A stretch of 38,423 nt of DNA, from the NCBI GenBank assembly GCA_013821825.1, contig PNJK01000032.1, positions 1-38,423 on the forward strand, read 5' to 3'. Made by a program: the position numbers and the translations under genes. Source of the DNA: Rhodobacter sp. GTDB lineage: Bacteria; Pseudomonadota; Alphaproteobacteria; Rhodobacterales; Rhodobacteraceae. How positions within the stretch are numbered: the first letter of the stretch is position 1; each line of letters opens with the position of its first letter. Below the pieces are notes generated by a model. The model was not told the origin of the DNA. It worked only from the letters and a program-made list of their open reading frames with translations, and did no database searches. Positions 25,237 through 34,010 of this stretch are shown piece after piece.

Positions 25237-26571
25237 ATGCGCCTGCCCTTCCTTCTTGCCGCGTTCTGCGCGGTCTCGGCTTGCGCGCCCACGGCGCAGG
25301 TTTCCAAGAGTCGTCCGCAAACCGAGGTGGGAATAGGCTTTGGAAGGCCCCCGCTTCAGCTTGCCACGGGCAGCGGCGGCTCGACGTTAGCGCGCGACTT
25401 CATGGACCTGACCTTCGCCATGGAAAGCGGGCTCAGGCTTGAAGTGTTCAGCCGCTTCGAAGGGCCCGTCACCGTGGCGCTGTCCGGCGCCGTGCCGCCA
25501 ACCGCCCCTCGGGATCTTGGCGCCTTGATCGGACGGCTTCAACGTGAAGCCGGGCTGGACATCGCGCCCGCAAGCGGTGGGACGGCGACGATCACGGTCG
25601 AATTCGCCAGCCGGGCCGAGTTGCGGCGTCTGGCCCCGCAGGCCGCCTGTTTCGTCATCCCGAACGTTTCGTCTTTGGCCGAATACCGCCGTCTGCGCGG
25701 GTCGGACACCGTGGATTGGGCTCTGGTCACCCGGCGGCAGCGCGCCGCGATCTTCATCCCAGCCGACACCAGCCCGCAGGAAGTCCGCGATTGCCTGCAC
25801 GAGGAACTGGCTCAGGCACTTGGGCCACTCAACGACCTCTACCGCCTGCCCAACAGCGTGTTCAACGACGACAACTTCAATTCGGTGCTGACCGACTTCG
25901 ACATGGACATTCTGCGGGCCTATAACTCACCCGCTCTTGCCAGCGGCATGACCCGCGCAGAGGTGGCGGCGCGCTTGCCGGCACTCCTTGGCGGTGCGCC
26001 GGGCATGGGACCGGAGGCAGGGGCAACCCCCGCCGCATGGACCGATGCCGTAGAAGCGGCACTGGGGCGGCAGGGATCGCTGGCCTCGCGCCTGCAATCG
26101 GCCGAACGGGCACTGGACATCGCTACCCAGCAAGGCTGGCGCGATGGGCGCCTGGCCTTCAGCCATTTCGTGGTGGCACGGCTTTCTGCCGGCCGTGATC
26201 CGGCGCGCGCGCTTGACGAATTCGGCCAGGCTGCGGCGATCTACGCCCGCCTGCCGGGGGGTGAGATCCAGCTTGCCCATATCGACATGCAACTGGCCGC
26301 GATGGCGCTGGCGGGCGGTCTGGCAAACGAGGCGGTGCGCCTGGCCGACCGTGCCATTCCCGTGGTGCGCCGGCACGAAAATGCGGCACTTCTGGCAACG
26401 CTGATGCTGATCAAGGCCGAGGCGATGGAGCGTCTGGGCGACGCCGGGGCTGCGGCAGCGCTGCGCCTCGACAGCCAGCCCTGGGCACGCTATGGCTTCG
26501 GGCCTGACAGCGTGGTCAACGCCCGGATGCGCGATATCGCGGCCGTGGCAGACCGTGCGGCAAATGGTTGA
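25237..26571 (+). CDS. DUF2927 lipoprotein with HEExxQ motif
   Basis: A 444-residue predicted lipoprotein. The signal peptide MRLPFLLAAFCAVSAC ends in a lipobox with Cys16, so the protein should be membrane-anchored in the periplasm. Residues about 75-240 match DUF2927, with the core DCLHEELAQALGPLNDLY (His188, Glu189, Gln193) and VFNDDN (210-213). That pattern recalls metal peptidases but has Gln where the second zinc histidine would be, so activity is unproven. Residues 290-430 are helical and TPR-like. CAGG stands six bases before the chosen ATG; a longer frame from 25174 would bury the signal peptide. Its 3' end overlaps the next gene by eight bases. Confidence 0.83.
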   Translation: MRLPFLLAAFCAVSACAPTAQVSKSRPQTEVGIGFGRPPLQLATGSGGSTLARDFMDLTFAMESGLRLEVFSRFEGPVTVALSGAVPPTAPRDLGALIGRLQREAGLDIAPASGGTATITVEFASRAELRRLAPQAACFVIPNVSSLAEYRRLRGSDTVDWALVTRRQRAAIFIPADTSPQEVRDCLHEELAQALGPLNDLYRLPNSVFNDDNFNSVLTDFDMDILRAYNSPALASGMTRAEVAARLPALLGGAPGMGPEAGATPAAWTDAVEAALGRQGSLASRLQSAERALDIATQQGWRDGRLAFSHFVVARLSAGRDPARALDEFGQAAAIYARLPGGEIQLAHIDMQLAAMALAGGLANEAVRLADRAIPVVRRHENAALLATLMLIKAEAMERLGDAGAAAALRLDSQPWARYGFGPDSVVNARMRDIAAVADRAANG

Positions 26572-26776
26572 CGGGGTCGATCCGGCCCTGGCGGAAAGGG
26601 GCAGGATGTTCGTGATCGGCGGTCTGGTATTGGGGGCAATCGGCGGCGGGTTTACCGCGCGACGGCGGGGCGGCAAGCCTGCCGACATGGCACAATACGC
26701 GGCCGGTTACGGCATTGCCTTTGGAATTCTGGGCCTGTTCCTGACACTGATCCTGGACCGGCTGTTGCTGGGCTGA
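26564..26776 (+). CDS. Small two-helix membrane protein, function unknown
   Basis: A 70-residue protein I do not recognise. Residues 15-32 and 47-69 are hydrophobic helices joined by a basic loop (ARRRGGKPAD), giving a hairpin in the inner membrane with the loop probably in the cytoplasm. The ATG lies inside the end of the lipoprotein gene (eight-base overlap), and the VWA gene starts four bases after its stop. Tight packing implies co-translation with the VWA system. Confidence 0.72.
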   Translation: MVDGVDPALAERGRMFVIGGLVLGAIGGGFTARRRGGKPADMAQYAAGYGIAFGILGLFLTLILDRLLLG

Positions 26777-26780
26777 CCGG

Positions 26781-27962
26781 ATGTTCCTCCCATTCTTCCA
26801 GACCTTGCGGGAAGAGAGGGTGCCAGTTTCCCTGCGCGAGTTTCTGAGCTTTCTGGAAGGCATGGCCGCCGGGATCGTCACCTGTGACCCCGAGGCGTTC
26901 TATCACCTCGCCCGCACCGCGATGGTCAAGGACGAACGTCACATCGACCGTTTCGACCGCGCCTTCGCCCGCAGCTTCGCGGGTCTGGAAAGCATCACGC
27001 CCGATCAGGTGCTGGAGGCGCTGGACCTGCCGAAAGGCTGGCTGGAAAGGCTTGCCGAACGGCACTTGTCAGCCGAGGAACGCGCGGCGGTTCAGGCGCT
27101 TGGCGGCTTCGACAAGCTGATAGAGACGCTGCGCCAGCGGCTTGCCGAACAGAAGGGTCGCCATCAGGGCGGCTCGAAATGGATCGGCACGGCTGGCACC
27201 TCACCTTTCGGAGCCTATGGCTACAACCCCGAAGGCATCAGGATCGGGCAAGAGGAAAGCCGCCACCAGCGCGCCGTCAAGGTCTGGGACCGGCGCGAGT
27301 TCCGCAATCTGGATGGCGACGCCGAGATCGGCACCCGCACGATCAAGCTGGCGCTCCGCCGCCTGCGCCGCTGGGCGCGCGACGGGGCGGCGGAAGAACT
27401 TGACCTTGATGGCACCGTTCGCGCCACCGCCGCGCAAGGCTGGCTGGAGGTGCAGACCCGGCCCGAACGCCGGAATGCGGTGAAGGTGCTCCTTCTGTTG
27501 GACATCGGCGGGTCGATGGACAGCCATGTGCAGGTGATGGAAGAGCTTTTCACCGCCGCCAGGGCCGAGTTCAGGCATCTGGAGGTCTTCTATTTCCACA
27601 ACTGCGTCTACGAAGGGCTCTGGCGCGACAACCGCCGCCGCTGGGATGCACAGACCCCGACCTCGGACGTGATCCGCACCTATGGCTCCGACTGGCGGCT
27701 GATCATCGTGGGCGACGCGGCGATGAGCCCCTACGAGATCACCCACCCCGGCGGGGCGAACGAACACTGGAACCGCGAGGCGGGCGAGGTCTGGCTGCGA
27801 CGGATACTGGCGCAGTGGCCGTATCACCTCTGGATCAACCCGACCCCCGAACCTGCTTGGGGGCACAGCCAATCCACCCGGCTGATCAGCGAGATCGTCG
27901 AGAGGCGGATGGTACCGATGACGCTGGACGGGCTTTCGAAAGGGATCAGGGACCTCAGATGA
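26781..27962 (+). CDS. CoxE-like von Willebrand factor A domain protein
   Basis: A 393-residue cytoplasmic protein of the CoxE/YehP-like VWA group that pairs with MoxR ATPases. The N-terminal half (FFQTLREERVPVSLREFLSFLEG, then helices rich in Arg and Glu) is the CoxE-type region. The VWA domain starts at about 234 with VLLLLDIGGSMD. The metal site, normally DxSxS, here reads Asp241-x-Gly243-x-Ser245, so the first serine is replaced by glycine. A later aspartate in VGDAAMSPYE fits the remaining ligand. It ends in an ATGA overlap with the next gene. Its AAA+ partner should be the MoxR protein encoded upstream. Confidence 0.9.
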   Translation: MFLPFFQTLREERVPVSLREFLSFLEGMAAGIVTCDPEAFYHLARTAMVKDERHIDRFDRAFARSFAGLESITPDQVLEALDLPKGWLERLAERHLSAEERAAVQALGGFDKLIETLRQRLAEQKGRHQGGSKWIGTAGTSPFGAYGYNPEGIRIGQEESRHQRAVKVWDRREFRNLDGDAEIGTRTIKLALRRLRRWARDGAAEELDLDGTVRATAAQGWLEVQTRPERRNAVKVLLLLDIGGSMDSHVQVMEELFTAARAEFRHLEVFYFHNCVYEGLWRDNRRRWDAQTPTSDVIRTYGSDWRLIIVGDAAMSPYEITHPGGANEHWNREAGEVWLRRILAQWPYHLWINPTPEPAWGHSQSTRLISEIVERRMVPMTLDGLSKGIRDLR

Positions 27963-28309
27963 TCGGGCTTTGGCGCAAGCGGCCCATATTGACGACTGCC
28001 TTCCTTCTGGCCTGCGCGGTCACGCTGTTCTTTTCCGGGCGGTTCGTGGTGCAGGCGGTCTACTGGGCCAATCATCAGGAAGAACCGGTCAGCCCCTGGA
28101 TGACGGTGGGCTATATCGCCCGGTCCTGGGGGCTGAAGCCGCGCGAGCTCGATGCCGAGGCCGGCTTGCCCTTGCCCGAAGTGAAGGGCCGCCCCCAACC
28201 CCTGAGCGAGATCGCAAGGGAAAGGGGCGTGCCGGTGGAAGAGCTCATCGCCGATGTCGAGGCCGCCATCGTCACCCTTCGGGCGCAGGAAGAGGCGACC
28301 GGGGAATGA
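27959..28309 (+). CDS. One-helix membrane protein, function unknown
   Basis: A 116-residue protein I do not recognise. A basic N-terminus (IGLWRKRP) is followed by one membrane helix (residues 10-35). The soluble part after it holds two similar helical units: PWMTVGYIARSWGLKPRELDAEAGL and PLSEIARERGVPVEELIADVEAAI, which resemble small helix-turn-helix or SAM-like folds. It overlaps both neighbours by four bases (ATGA on each side), so it is made together with the VWA and DedA proteins. Confidence 0.75.
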   Translation: MIGLWRKRPILTTAFLLACAVTLFFSGRFVVQAVYWANHQEEPVSPWMTVGYIARSWGLKPRELDAEAGLPLPEVKGRPQPLSEIARERGVPVEELIADVEAAIVTLRAQEEATGE

Positions 28310-28926
28310 CCACATGGCTTCTGGCGCTGGTGCCGCAATACGGGCTGTGGCTCCTTGCGGCGGCGACGTTTCTGTCCTGCCTCGCGCTGCCCTTCCCGGC
28401 CTCGATCCTGATGCTGGCGGCGGGAGGGTTTGCCGCGGCGGGCGATCTGGCCCTCTGGCAGGCGTTTCTGGCCGCTGCCGTGGGCGGGATTGCCGGGGAC
28501 CAGTTGGGCTATTGGGCCGGCCGGATGTTCGGCGCGTCGTTCCTGTCGCGCCTGCGTGCAGACCCGGCGCGCGACAGGCTCCTTGCCCGGGCCGATGCGC
28601 TGATGGACCGGCGCGGGGTCATGGCGGTTTTCTTCTCGCGCTGGCTGGTCAGCCCGCTTGGGCCTTGGGTCAACCTGGTGGCGGGCAGCACCGGCTATGG
28701 CTGGCACCGTTTCACCGTGGCCGGAGTTGCTGGCGAGGCGGTCTGGGCCGGGCTTTACGTCGGCACCGGCTATGCCTTCGCCGGCAATGTCGAGGCGGCA
28801 AGCGAGATGCTCGGTTCGGCCCTGGGCATCGTCGGGGGTGCGGCTGCGGTCGTGGTTCTGGGCTACTGGCTTTGGGCTGCTAACAAGACCGATGCGGCGC
28901 GGGCTTTGTCGCACGGCGAAGGCTGA
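28306..28926 (+). CDS. DedA family membrane protein
   Basis: A 206-residue inner-membrane protein of the DedA/VTT group. Visible features are LPFPASILMLAAGGFAAAG, the re-entrant motif GDQLGYWAGRMFG, the cytoplasmic basic stretch, FFSRWLVSPLGPWVNLVAGSTG and GEAVWAGLYVGTGYAF. Some DedA proteins flip the lipid carrier undecaprenyl phosphate or phosphatidylethanolamine; others are uncharacterised. It overlaps the one-helix gene by four bases and is followed after 13 bases by the M48 peptidase gene. Confidence 0.88.
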   Translation: MTTWLLALVPQYGLWLLAAATFLSCLALPFPASILMLAAGGFAAAGDLALWQAFLAAAVGGIAGDQLGYWAGRMFGASFLSRLRADPARDRLLARADALMDRRGVMAVFFSRWLVSPLGPWVNLVAGSTGYGWHRFTVAGVAGEAVWAGLYVGTGYAFAGNVEAASEMLGSALGIVGGAAAVVVLGYWLWAANKTDAARALSHGEG

Positions 28927-28939
28927 CTATATCTGCGGC

Positions 28940-29623
28940 ATGACCAAGCTTGTCCCCCTCCTCCTCGCCATCGGCTATGCGTTCCTGATGCTGCGCTTTT
29001 CGATGTGGCGCACCAAGAAGATGCTGGATGCGCGGTCGCAGCCCTTGACCGATCCGTCGATCACCCGCCTGGCCGAGCGCATGGCAGCCGCGATGGACCT
29101 GCCCGGGATCAAGGTCAGCGTCTTCGAGGTCGATCCGGTCAACGGCCTGGCCGCCCCGGACGGGCGCATCTTCCTGACGCGCGGCTTTCTGAACCGCAAG
29201 GCGCGCGGCGAGGTGACGGCCGAGGAACTGGCCTCGGTCATCGCGCATGAGCTTGGCCATGTCGCCCTAGGCCACATGCGGCGCCGGATGATCGACTTTA
29301 CCGGCCAGAACGCGGTCTTCGTGATGCTCTCGGCGCTCTTGAACCGGTTCCTGCCGGTGATCGGCATCTGGATCGCCAACCTGATCTCGACCGCGCTGAT
29401 GGCCCGCCTGTCGCGCCGCGACGAGTTCGAGGCGGATGCCTATGCCAGCGCCCTGCTGATCAAGGCGGGCATCGGGACCGATCCGCAGAAAAGCCTGTTC
29501 CGCAAGCTTGAGGCGCTGACGCAGAACCGGGCAGAAGGCATCCCCGCCTGGATGCTGAGCCACCCGAAGGCCGACGAACGCATCGCCGCGATCGAGGCGA
29601 ACGAGGCGCGCTGGCTGGCCTAG
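28940..29623 (+). CDS. M48 family metallopeptidase
   Basis: A 227-residue zinc peptidase related to HtpX. Residues 3-20 are hydrophobic and anchor it in the membrane. The zinc site is HELGH (103-107) with the third ligand in RRDEFEADAYA; a hydrophobic segment at about 122-150 may be a second membrane element. The HPKADERIAAIEA tail is typical of the family. The start at 28940 is chosen by family alignment; its ribosome binding site is weak. Its stop codon overlaps the stop of the PIN gene on the other strand in a CTAG sequence. Confidence 0.9.
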   Translation: MTKLVPLLLAIGYAFLMLRFSMWRTKKMLDARSQPLTDPSITRLAERMAAAMDLPGIKVSVFEVDPVNGLAAPDGRIFLTRGFLNRKARGEVTAEELASVIAHELGHVALGHMRRRMIDFTGQNAVFVMLSALLNRFLPVIGIWIANLISTALMARLSRRDEFEADAYASALLIKAGIGTDPQKSLFRKLEALTQNRAEGIPAWMLSHPKADERIAAIEANEARWLA

Positions 29624-30162
29624 ACGCCCAACCCCTTTGCCAGCCGGTAAAGCCGCCCGCGTTTCAAAAGGGCTTTCAGCTCCACCGGCTGCCCCAGAAT
29701 CGCCTCGGCCTTGGCACGCACGGATTCGACGATCCGGGCCATCTGTTCGGGATGGCGCGATTGCAGTTCCCACAGAAAGCCGTCCGGATCGCGGCGGGCA
29801 ATCCCTTCGGCGGCCAGGACGTGGCCGGGGAAATCCTGCGCGTTGAACGTCACGATGGCATCCGCGCCGCTGGCAATGGCGATGGCCAGGACGTGCAGGT
29901 CATTGGCGTCGGGCAACAGAAGCCGCGCCTCGATGTCGGGCCTTTCACGCGCCAGCGCCTTCGGGAAAGCTGCCCGCAAGGCCGCCGCCTCGCCTTCGGC
30001 AATCGCCGGGGCTGCGGAGCCAAGCTTGGCCGTGGCCAGCACCCACTCGCGCAGGATGCGGTCGGAAAACACCGGGTCGTAAAGGCCCGCTGCTGCCGCA
30101 CCTTGAAGGATCTCGCGCAGGACGGTCGGGTAAAGGACGCAGGCGTCAAGCACGGCTTTCAT
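29620..30162 (-). CDS. PIN-domain protein (toxin-type ribonuclease fold), no visible antitoxin
   Basis: A 180-residue PIN_3-type protein. The acidic residues expected at a Mg-dependent RNase site are Asp6 (VLDACVLYP), Glu39 (LREW), Asp88 (LPDANDLHVLA) and Asp101 followed by VTFNAQDFP. PIN proteins are often VapC-like toxins paired with a small antitoxin gene just upstream, but here the upstream gene is the RlmI-like methyltransferase, 10 bases away. A stand-alone RNase or an antitoxin elsewhere are both possible. Confidence 0.82.
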   Translation of the reverse strand: MKAVLDACVLYPTVLREILQGAAAAGLYDPVFSDRILREWVLATAKLGSAAPAIAEGEAAALRAAFPKALARERPDIEARLLLPDANDLHVLAIAIASGADAIVTFNAQDFPGHVLAAEGIARRDPDGFLWELQSRHPEQMARIVESVRAKAEAILGQPVELKALLKRGRLYRLAKGLGV

Positions 30163-30172
30163 GCCGCGCGCC

Positions 30173-31390
30173 TCACCCGTCCAGCCGGAAGGCCAGCGCC
30201 TTCAGATACGAGGTTTCGGCCAGTTGCGGCAGGACCGGATGGTCCGGAGCGGCAAAGCCGGTATAGATGATCTGCCCGCGCCGCCCGCCCCGCCCGATGC
30301 CCCGGGCACTGGCATTGCGGAAGGCGGCGAGGTCAGCGGCATGCGAGCAGGAGCACAGCACCAGATACCCCCCCGGTGCCACCAGCGGGGCCGCAAGCCG
30401 GGCAACGCGCTCGTAGGCCCGCAGGCCCGCCTCAAGCGCGGGCTTCGCAGGCGCGAAGGCTGGCGGATCGCAGATCACCAGATCGAACTGCGCAGCTTCG
30501 GCTCCCAACGCCTCCAGCACATCGAACGCATCGCCCTGCCGGGTCGTGAACCGGTCGGCAAAGCCGGCCGCTGCCGCGCCCTGCCCCGCCAAGGCGAGGG
30601 CCGGGGCCGAAGCGTCAACCGCAAGTGCGCTTGCCGCCCCGCCGGCCAGCGCCGCAAGGCCGAAGCCGCCGACATGGGCAAACATGTCCAGCACCCGCGC
30701 GCCTCTTGCCAGGCGTGCGGCGAAGGCCTGATTCTCGCGCTGGTCGAAGAAAAGGCCGGTCTTCTGGCCCCCGATCAGGTCGGCCATATAGATGGCCCCG
30801 TTCATCGGCACCGCGATCGGGCCAAGCGGGGCCGGTCCATGGACCACCGCCGTAGCATCGGCCAGCCCCTCCAGCCCCCGCGCGCGCCCCGAGCCGTTCT
30901 TGATCACCGTCCTGACGCCGGTCACCGACACCAGTGCCGCCACCAGATCATCAAGATGTGCCTCGGCCCAGGCCGCGTTGGGCTGGACCACGGCCACATC
31001 GCCGAACCGGTCGATCACCACGCCGGGAAGGCCGTCGGCCTCGGCATGGACCAGCCGGTAGAAGGGCTGCGCATACAGCCGCGACCGATGGGCATGGGCG
31101 CGCGCCAGACGGGCGGCGAACCAGTCCTGATCGATGACCGCGTCTGGGTCACGGTCCAGCATCCGGGCGATGATCTTCGATTTCACGTTCACCGTGACCA
31201 GACCCAGCGCCCGCCGCTCGCCATCCTCCAGCACCGCCAAGGCACCGGGGTCCAGCGACTGCGTGCGCCGGTCTGTCACCAGCTCATCGGCATAGACCCA
31301 GGGGAAACCGTGGCGGATCGCCCGCGCCTCGGCCTTGGGCTTGAGGCGGACGGTTGGCAAAAGGCGGGAGGTCGGGCTATCATCATTCAT
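30173..31390 (-). CDS. RlmI-like 23S rRNA (cytosine-C5) methyltransferase
   Basis: A 405-residue class I methyltransferase with an N-terminal PUA domain (about 10-90), built like RlmI, which methylates C1962 of 23S rRNA. FFDQRENQAFAARLARGARVLDMFAHVGGFGLAAL holds the S-adenosylmethionine loop. The catalytic motif DLVICDPPAF is followed by VLCSCSHAA with the candidate catalytic cysteine. GGGAG stands about five bases before the ATG at 31390; an upstream in-frame start at 31483 would run into the edd promoter. The exact target base is inferred from the family. Confidence 0.88.
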   Translation of the reverse strand: MNDDSPTSRLLPTVRLKPKAEARAIRHGFPWVYADELVTDRRTQSLDPGALAVLEDGERRALGLVTVNVKSKIIARMLDRDPDAVIDQDWFAARLARAHAHRSRLYAQPFYRLVHAEADGLPGVVIDRFGDVAVVQPNAAWAEAHLDDLVAALVSVTGVRTVIKNGSGRARGLEGLADATAVVHGPAPLGPIAVPMNGAIYMADLIGGQKTGLFFDQRENQAFAARLARGARVLDMFAHVGGFGLAALAGGAASALAVDASAPALALAGQGAAAAGFADRFTTRQGDAFDVLEALGAEAAQFDLVICDPPAFAPAKPALEAGLRAYERVARLAAPLVAPGGYLVLCSCSHAADLAAFRNASARGIGRGGRRGQIIYTGFAAPDHPVLPQLAETSYLKALAFRLDG

Positions 31391-31468
31391 GCCGCTCCCA
31401 TAGCCGGTTCGCGCCCCCTTCGGAAGCGGGAAGCTGCACGAAGACCCGCTTGCTGGCGTTGTTGGTCT

Positions 31469-31482
31469 TGTTAGCGCTAACA
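31469..31482. promoter_or_regulatory. LacI-type operator upstream of edd
   Basis: TGTTAGCGCTAACA is a perfect 14-base palindrome with the central CG typical of LacI-family operators; similar sites control gluconate and sugar-acid genes in other proteobacteria. It lies 40 bases before the edd ATG, within a weak promoter-like pair TTGTTG (31459) and TAGTCT (31483). A bound repressor would block RNA polymerase there. No LacI-family gene is in the window. Confidence 0.7.
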
Positions 31483-31521
31483 TAGTCTGCTAAACCACCG
31501 CTGCCAGCAATCGGAGGGCCC

Positions 31522-33327
31522 ATGTCGCTGCATCCCACCATCGCCCGTGTCACCGACCGCATCCGCGCCCGATCCGAAGACAGCCGCGGCACCTATCTGG
31601 ACCGGATGGGCAAGGCGGTGTCCGCCGGGCCGGTCCGGGCGCACCTCAGCTGCGGCAATCAGGCCCATGCCTATGCCGCGATGGGGGCCGCCAAGGACGC
31701 TCTGGTGGCGGTCAAGGCGCCGAACATCGGGATCGTCACCTCATACAACGACATGCTGTCGGCGCATCAGCCGTTCGAGCATTATCCCGACATCATCCGC
31801 GCGGCGGCCGCCAGGGCCGGGGCGACAGTGCAGGTCGCAGGCGGCGTACCCGCGATGTGCGACGGCGTGACCCAAGGTCAGCCCGGCATGGAACTGTCGC
31901 TGTTTTCCCGCGATGTCATCGCCCTCGCTGCGGGCGTGGCGATGAGCCACAACTGCTTTGACTCCAGCCTCTACCTCGGCGTTTGCGACAAGATCGTGCC
32001 CGGCCTGATCATGGCCGCCGCCACCTTCGGCCATATCCCTGCGGTCTTCGTGCCGGCGGGGCCGATGACCTCGGGCATCCCGAATGACGAAAAATCGCGC
32101 GTCCGCAACGCCTATGCCGAAGGCAAGGCCACGCGGGAGGATCTGATGGCCGCCGAGATGGCCAGCTATCACGGCCCCGGGACCTGCACCTTCTACGGCA
32201 CGGCGAACACCAACCAGATGCTGATGGAGGTGATGGGCCTTCACCTGCCCGGCGCCAGTTTCGTCAACCCCGGCACCCCCTTGCGTGAGGCACTTACCAC
32301 CGCAGCCGTCGAACGCGCCGCCGCGATCACCGCCCTTGGTAACGATTTCCGCCCGGCCGGCGAAATTCTGGACGAGCGCGCCTATGTGAATGGCATCGTC
32401 GGGCTGATGGCGACGGGGGGGTCGACCAACCTTGTCCTGCACCTGCCCGCCATGGCGCGCGCGTCCGGAGTGCAGCTTGACCTTCAGGACTTCGCCGACC
32501 TGTCCGAGGTGGTCCCCCTGCTGGCCAAGGTCTATCCCAACGGCCTTGCCGACGTGAACCATTTCCACGCCGCGGGCGGCCTGCAATTCCTGATCGGCGA
32601 ACTGCTGGACGCAGGTCTTCTGCACCCCGACGTCAAGACCGTGGCAGGTGACGGCCTTGCCCATTACCGGCAGGAACCGGTGCTGGATGGCGGCCGCCTC
32701 AACTGGCGCAACGGGCCGAAGGCCTCGCTCAACGACAAGATCGTCCGCCCGGCTTCCGCGCCTTTCGCTGCCCAGGGCGGGCTGAAGCTGCTGACCGGCA
32801 ATCTGGGGCGCGGGGTGATCAAGGTCTCGGCCGTCGCCCCCGAACGCCATGTGATCGAGGCCCCGGCGCGGATTTTCCACAGCCAGAACGCAGTGAAAGC
32901 CGCCTTCAAGGCGGGCGAATTCACTTCTGACACGGTGGTCGTCGTCCGCTTCCAGGGCCCGCAGGCCAACGGCATGCCGGAACTGCACTCGCTGACCCCG
33001 ACGCTTTCAGTGCTGCAGGACCGGGGGCTGAAGGTCGCGCTGGTCACCGATGGCCGGATGTCCGGCGCCTCGGGCAAGGTTCCGGCGGCGATCCATGTCG
33101 CCCCCGAGGCCGCGGCCGGTGGCCCGCTGGCGCGCCTGCGCGACGGTGACATCGTGCGGCTGGACGCCGTTGCAGGCACGCTCAGCGTTCTTGACGAGGA
33201 TTTCGACAACCGCATCGCCATCACCGCCGATCTTTCCGACAACGAACACGGCTTCGGCCGTGAGCTTTTCGCCGCCTTCCGCCGCCATGTCGGCTCCGCC
33301 GATACCGGGGCTGCGCTGGTCGTCTGA
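31522..33327 (+). CDS. edd: Phosphogluconate dehydratase
   Basis: A 601-residue enzyme that turns 6-phosphogluconate into 2-keto-3-deoxy-6-phosphogluconate, the first dedicated step of the Entner-Doudoroff pathway. It belongs to the IlvD/Edd family with a [4Fe-4S] cluster: CDKIVPG with Cys155, a second cysteine in [17 protein letters not shown], and the signature [11 protein letters not shown] near the end. Length is as usual for Edd. GGAGGG stands before the ATG. The eda gene follows after 41 bases, so the full pathway branch is here, controlled by the palindrome upstream. Confidence 0.96.
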   Translation: MSLHPTIARVTDRIRARSEDSRGTYLDRMGKAVSAGPVRAHLSCGNQAHAYAAMGAAKDALVAVKAPNIGIVTSYNDMLSAHQPFEHYPDIIRAAAARAGATVQVAGGVPAMCDGVTQGQPGMELSLFSRDVIALAAGVAMSHNCFDSSLYLGVCDKIVPGLIMAAATFGHIPAVFVPAGPMTSGIPNDEKSRVRNAYAEGKATREDLMAAEMASYHGPGTCTFYGTANTNQMLMEVMGLHLPGASFVNPGTPLREALTTAAVERAAAITALGNDFRPAGEILDERAYVNGIVGLMATGGSTNLVLHLPAMARASGVQLDLQDFADLSEVVPLLAKVYPNGLADVNHFHAAGGLQFLIGELLDAGLLHPDVKTVAGDGLAHYRQEPVLDGGRLNWRNGPKASLNDKIVRPASAPFAAQGGLKLLTGNLGRGVIKVSAVAPERHVIEAPARIFHSQNAVKAAFKAGEFTSDTVVVVRFQGPQANGMPELHSLTPTLSVLQDRGLKVALVTDGRMSGASGKVPAAIHVAPEAAAGGPLARLRDGDIVRLDAVAGTLSVLDEDFDNRIAITADLSDNEHGFGRELFAAFRRHVGSADTGAALVV

Positions 33328-33368
33328 CCGGCACGGCCACAACTGTCACCGATGCAGAAAGAAACCCG

Positions 33369-34010
33369 ATGACCCCCGCCGACCAATCCCTGAAAGCCGC
33401 CGCGATCTGTCGCCTTGCCCCGGTCGTGCCAGTGCTGGTGATCGACGATCTCGCCCATGCCAGACCTCTGGCCGAAGCCCTGGTCGCCGGTGGCCTGCTT
33501 GCGCTGGAGGTGACACTGCGCACCCCGGCTGCGCTGGACGCGATCCGCGCGATGGCCGAGGTTCCGGGCGGTGTGGTCGGGGCAGGCACGCTGCTTACGC
33601 CTGCCGACGTGAAGGCTGCCAAGGCCGCGGGCGCGAAATTCGGCGTCAGCCCCGGCGCGACCGATCGTCTGATTGCCGCTTGCGAGGACGAGGGGCTGCC
33701 CTTGCTACCCGGAGCTGCAACCGCCTCCGAAATCATGGCGCTCTTGGAAAAGGGCTATGCGGTCCAGAAATTCTTCCCCGCCGAACAGGCTGGCGGCGCG
33801 GCCTATCTGAAGTCGATCGGCTCGCCCATTCCGCAGGTCAGTTTTTGCCCGACCGGCGGGATCAGCCTGAAGCTGGCGCCGGGTTATCTGGCGCTGAAGA
33901 ACATCCTCTGTGTCGGTGGCAGCTGGGTTGCCCCAAAAGACGCGATGGCGCGCGGCGACTGGGCGGCCATCACCACCCTTGCGCGCGAGGCGGCAGCGCT
34001 CAGCCGCTGA
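33369..34010 (+). CDS. eda: 2-keto-3-deoxy-6-phosphogluconate aldolase
   Basis: A 213-residue class I aldolase that splits the Edd product into pyruvate and glyceraldehyde 3-phosphate. Catalytic residues are Lys134 in VQKFFPAE (Schiff base) and Glu47 in [17 protein letters not shown] and CPTGGIS are also typical. It lies 41 bases after edd and should share its transcript. Its last 11 bases overlap the end of the small convergent gene on the minus strand. Confidence 0.95.
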   Translation: MTPADQSLKAAAICRLAPVVPVLVIDDLAHARPLAEALVAGGLLALEVTLRTPAALDAIRAMAEVPGGVVGAGTLLTPADVKAAKAAGAKFGVSPGATDRLIAACEDEGLPLLPGAATASEIMALLEKGYAVQKFFPAEQAGGAAYLKSIGSPIPQVSFCPTGGISLKLAPGYLALKNILCVGGSWVAPKDAMARGDWAAITTLAREAAALSR

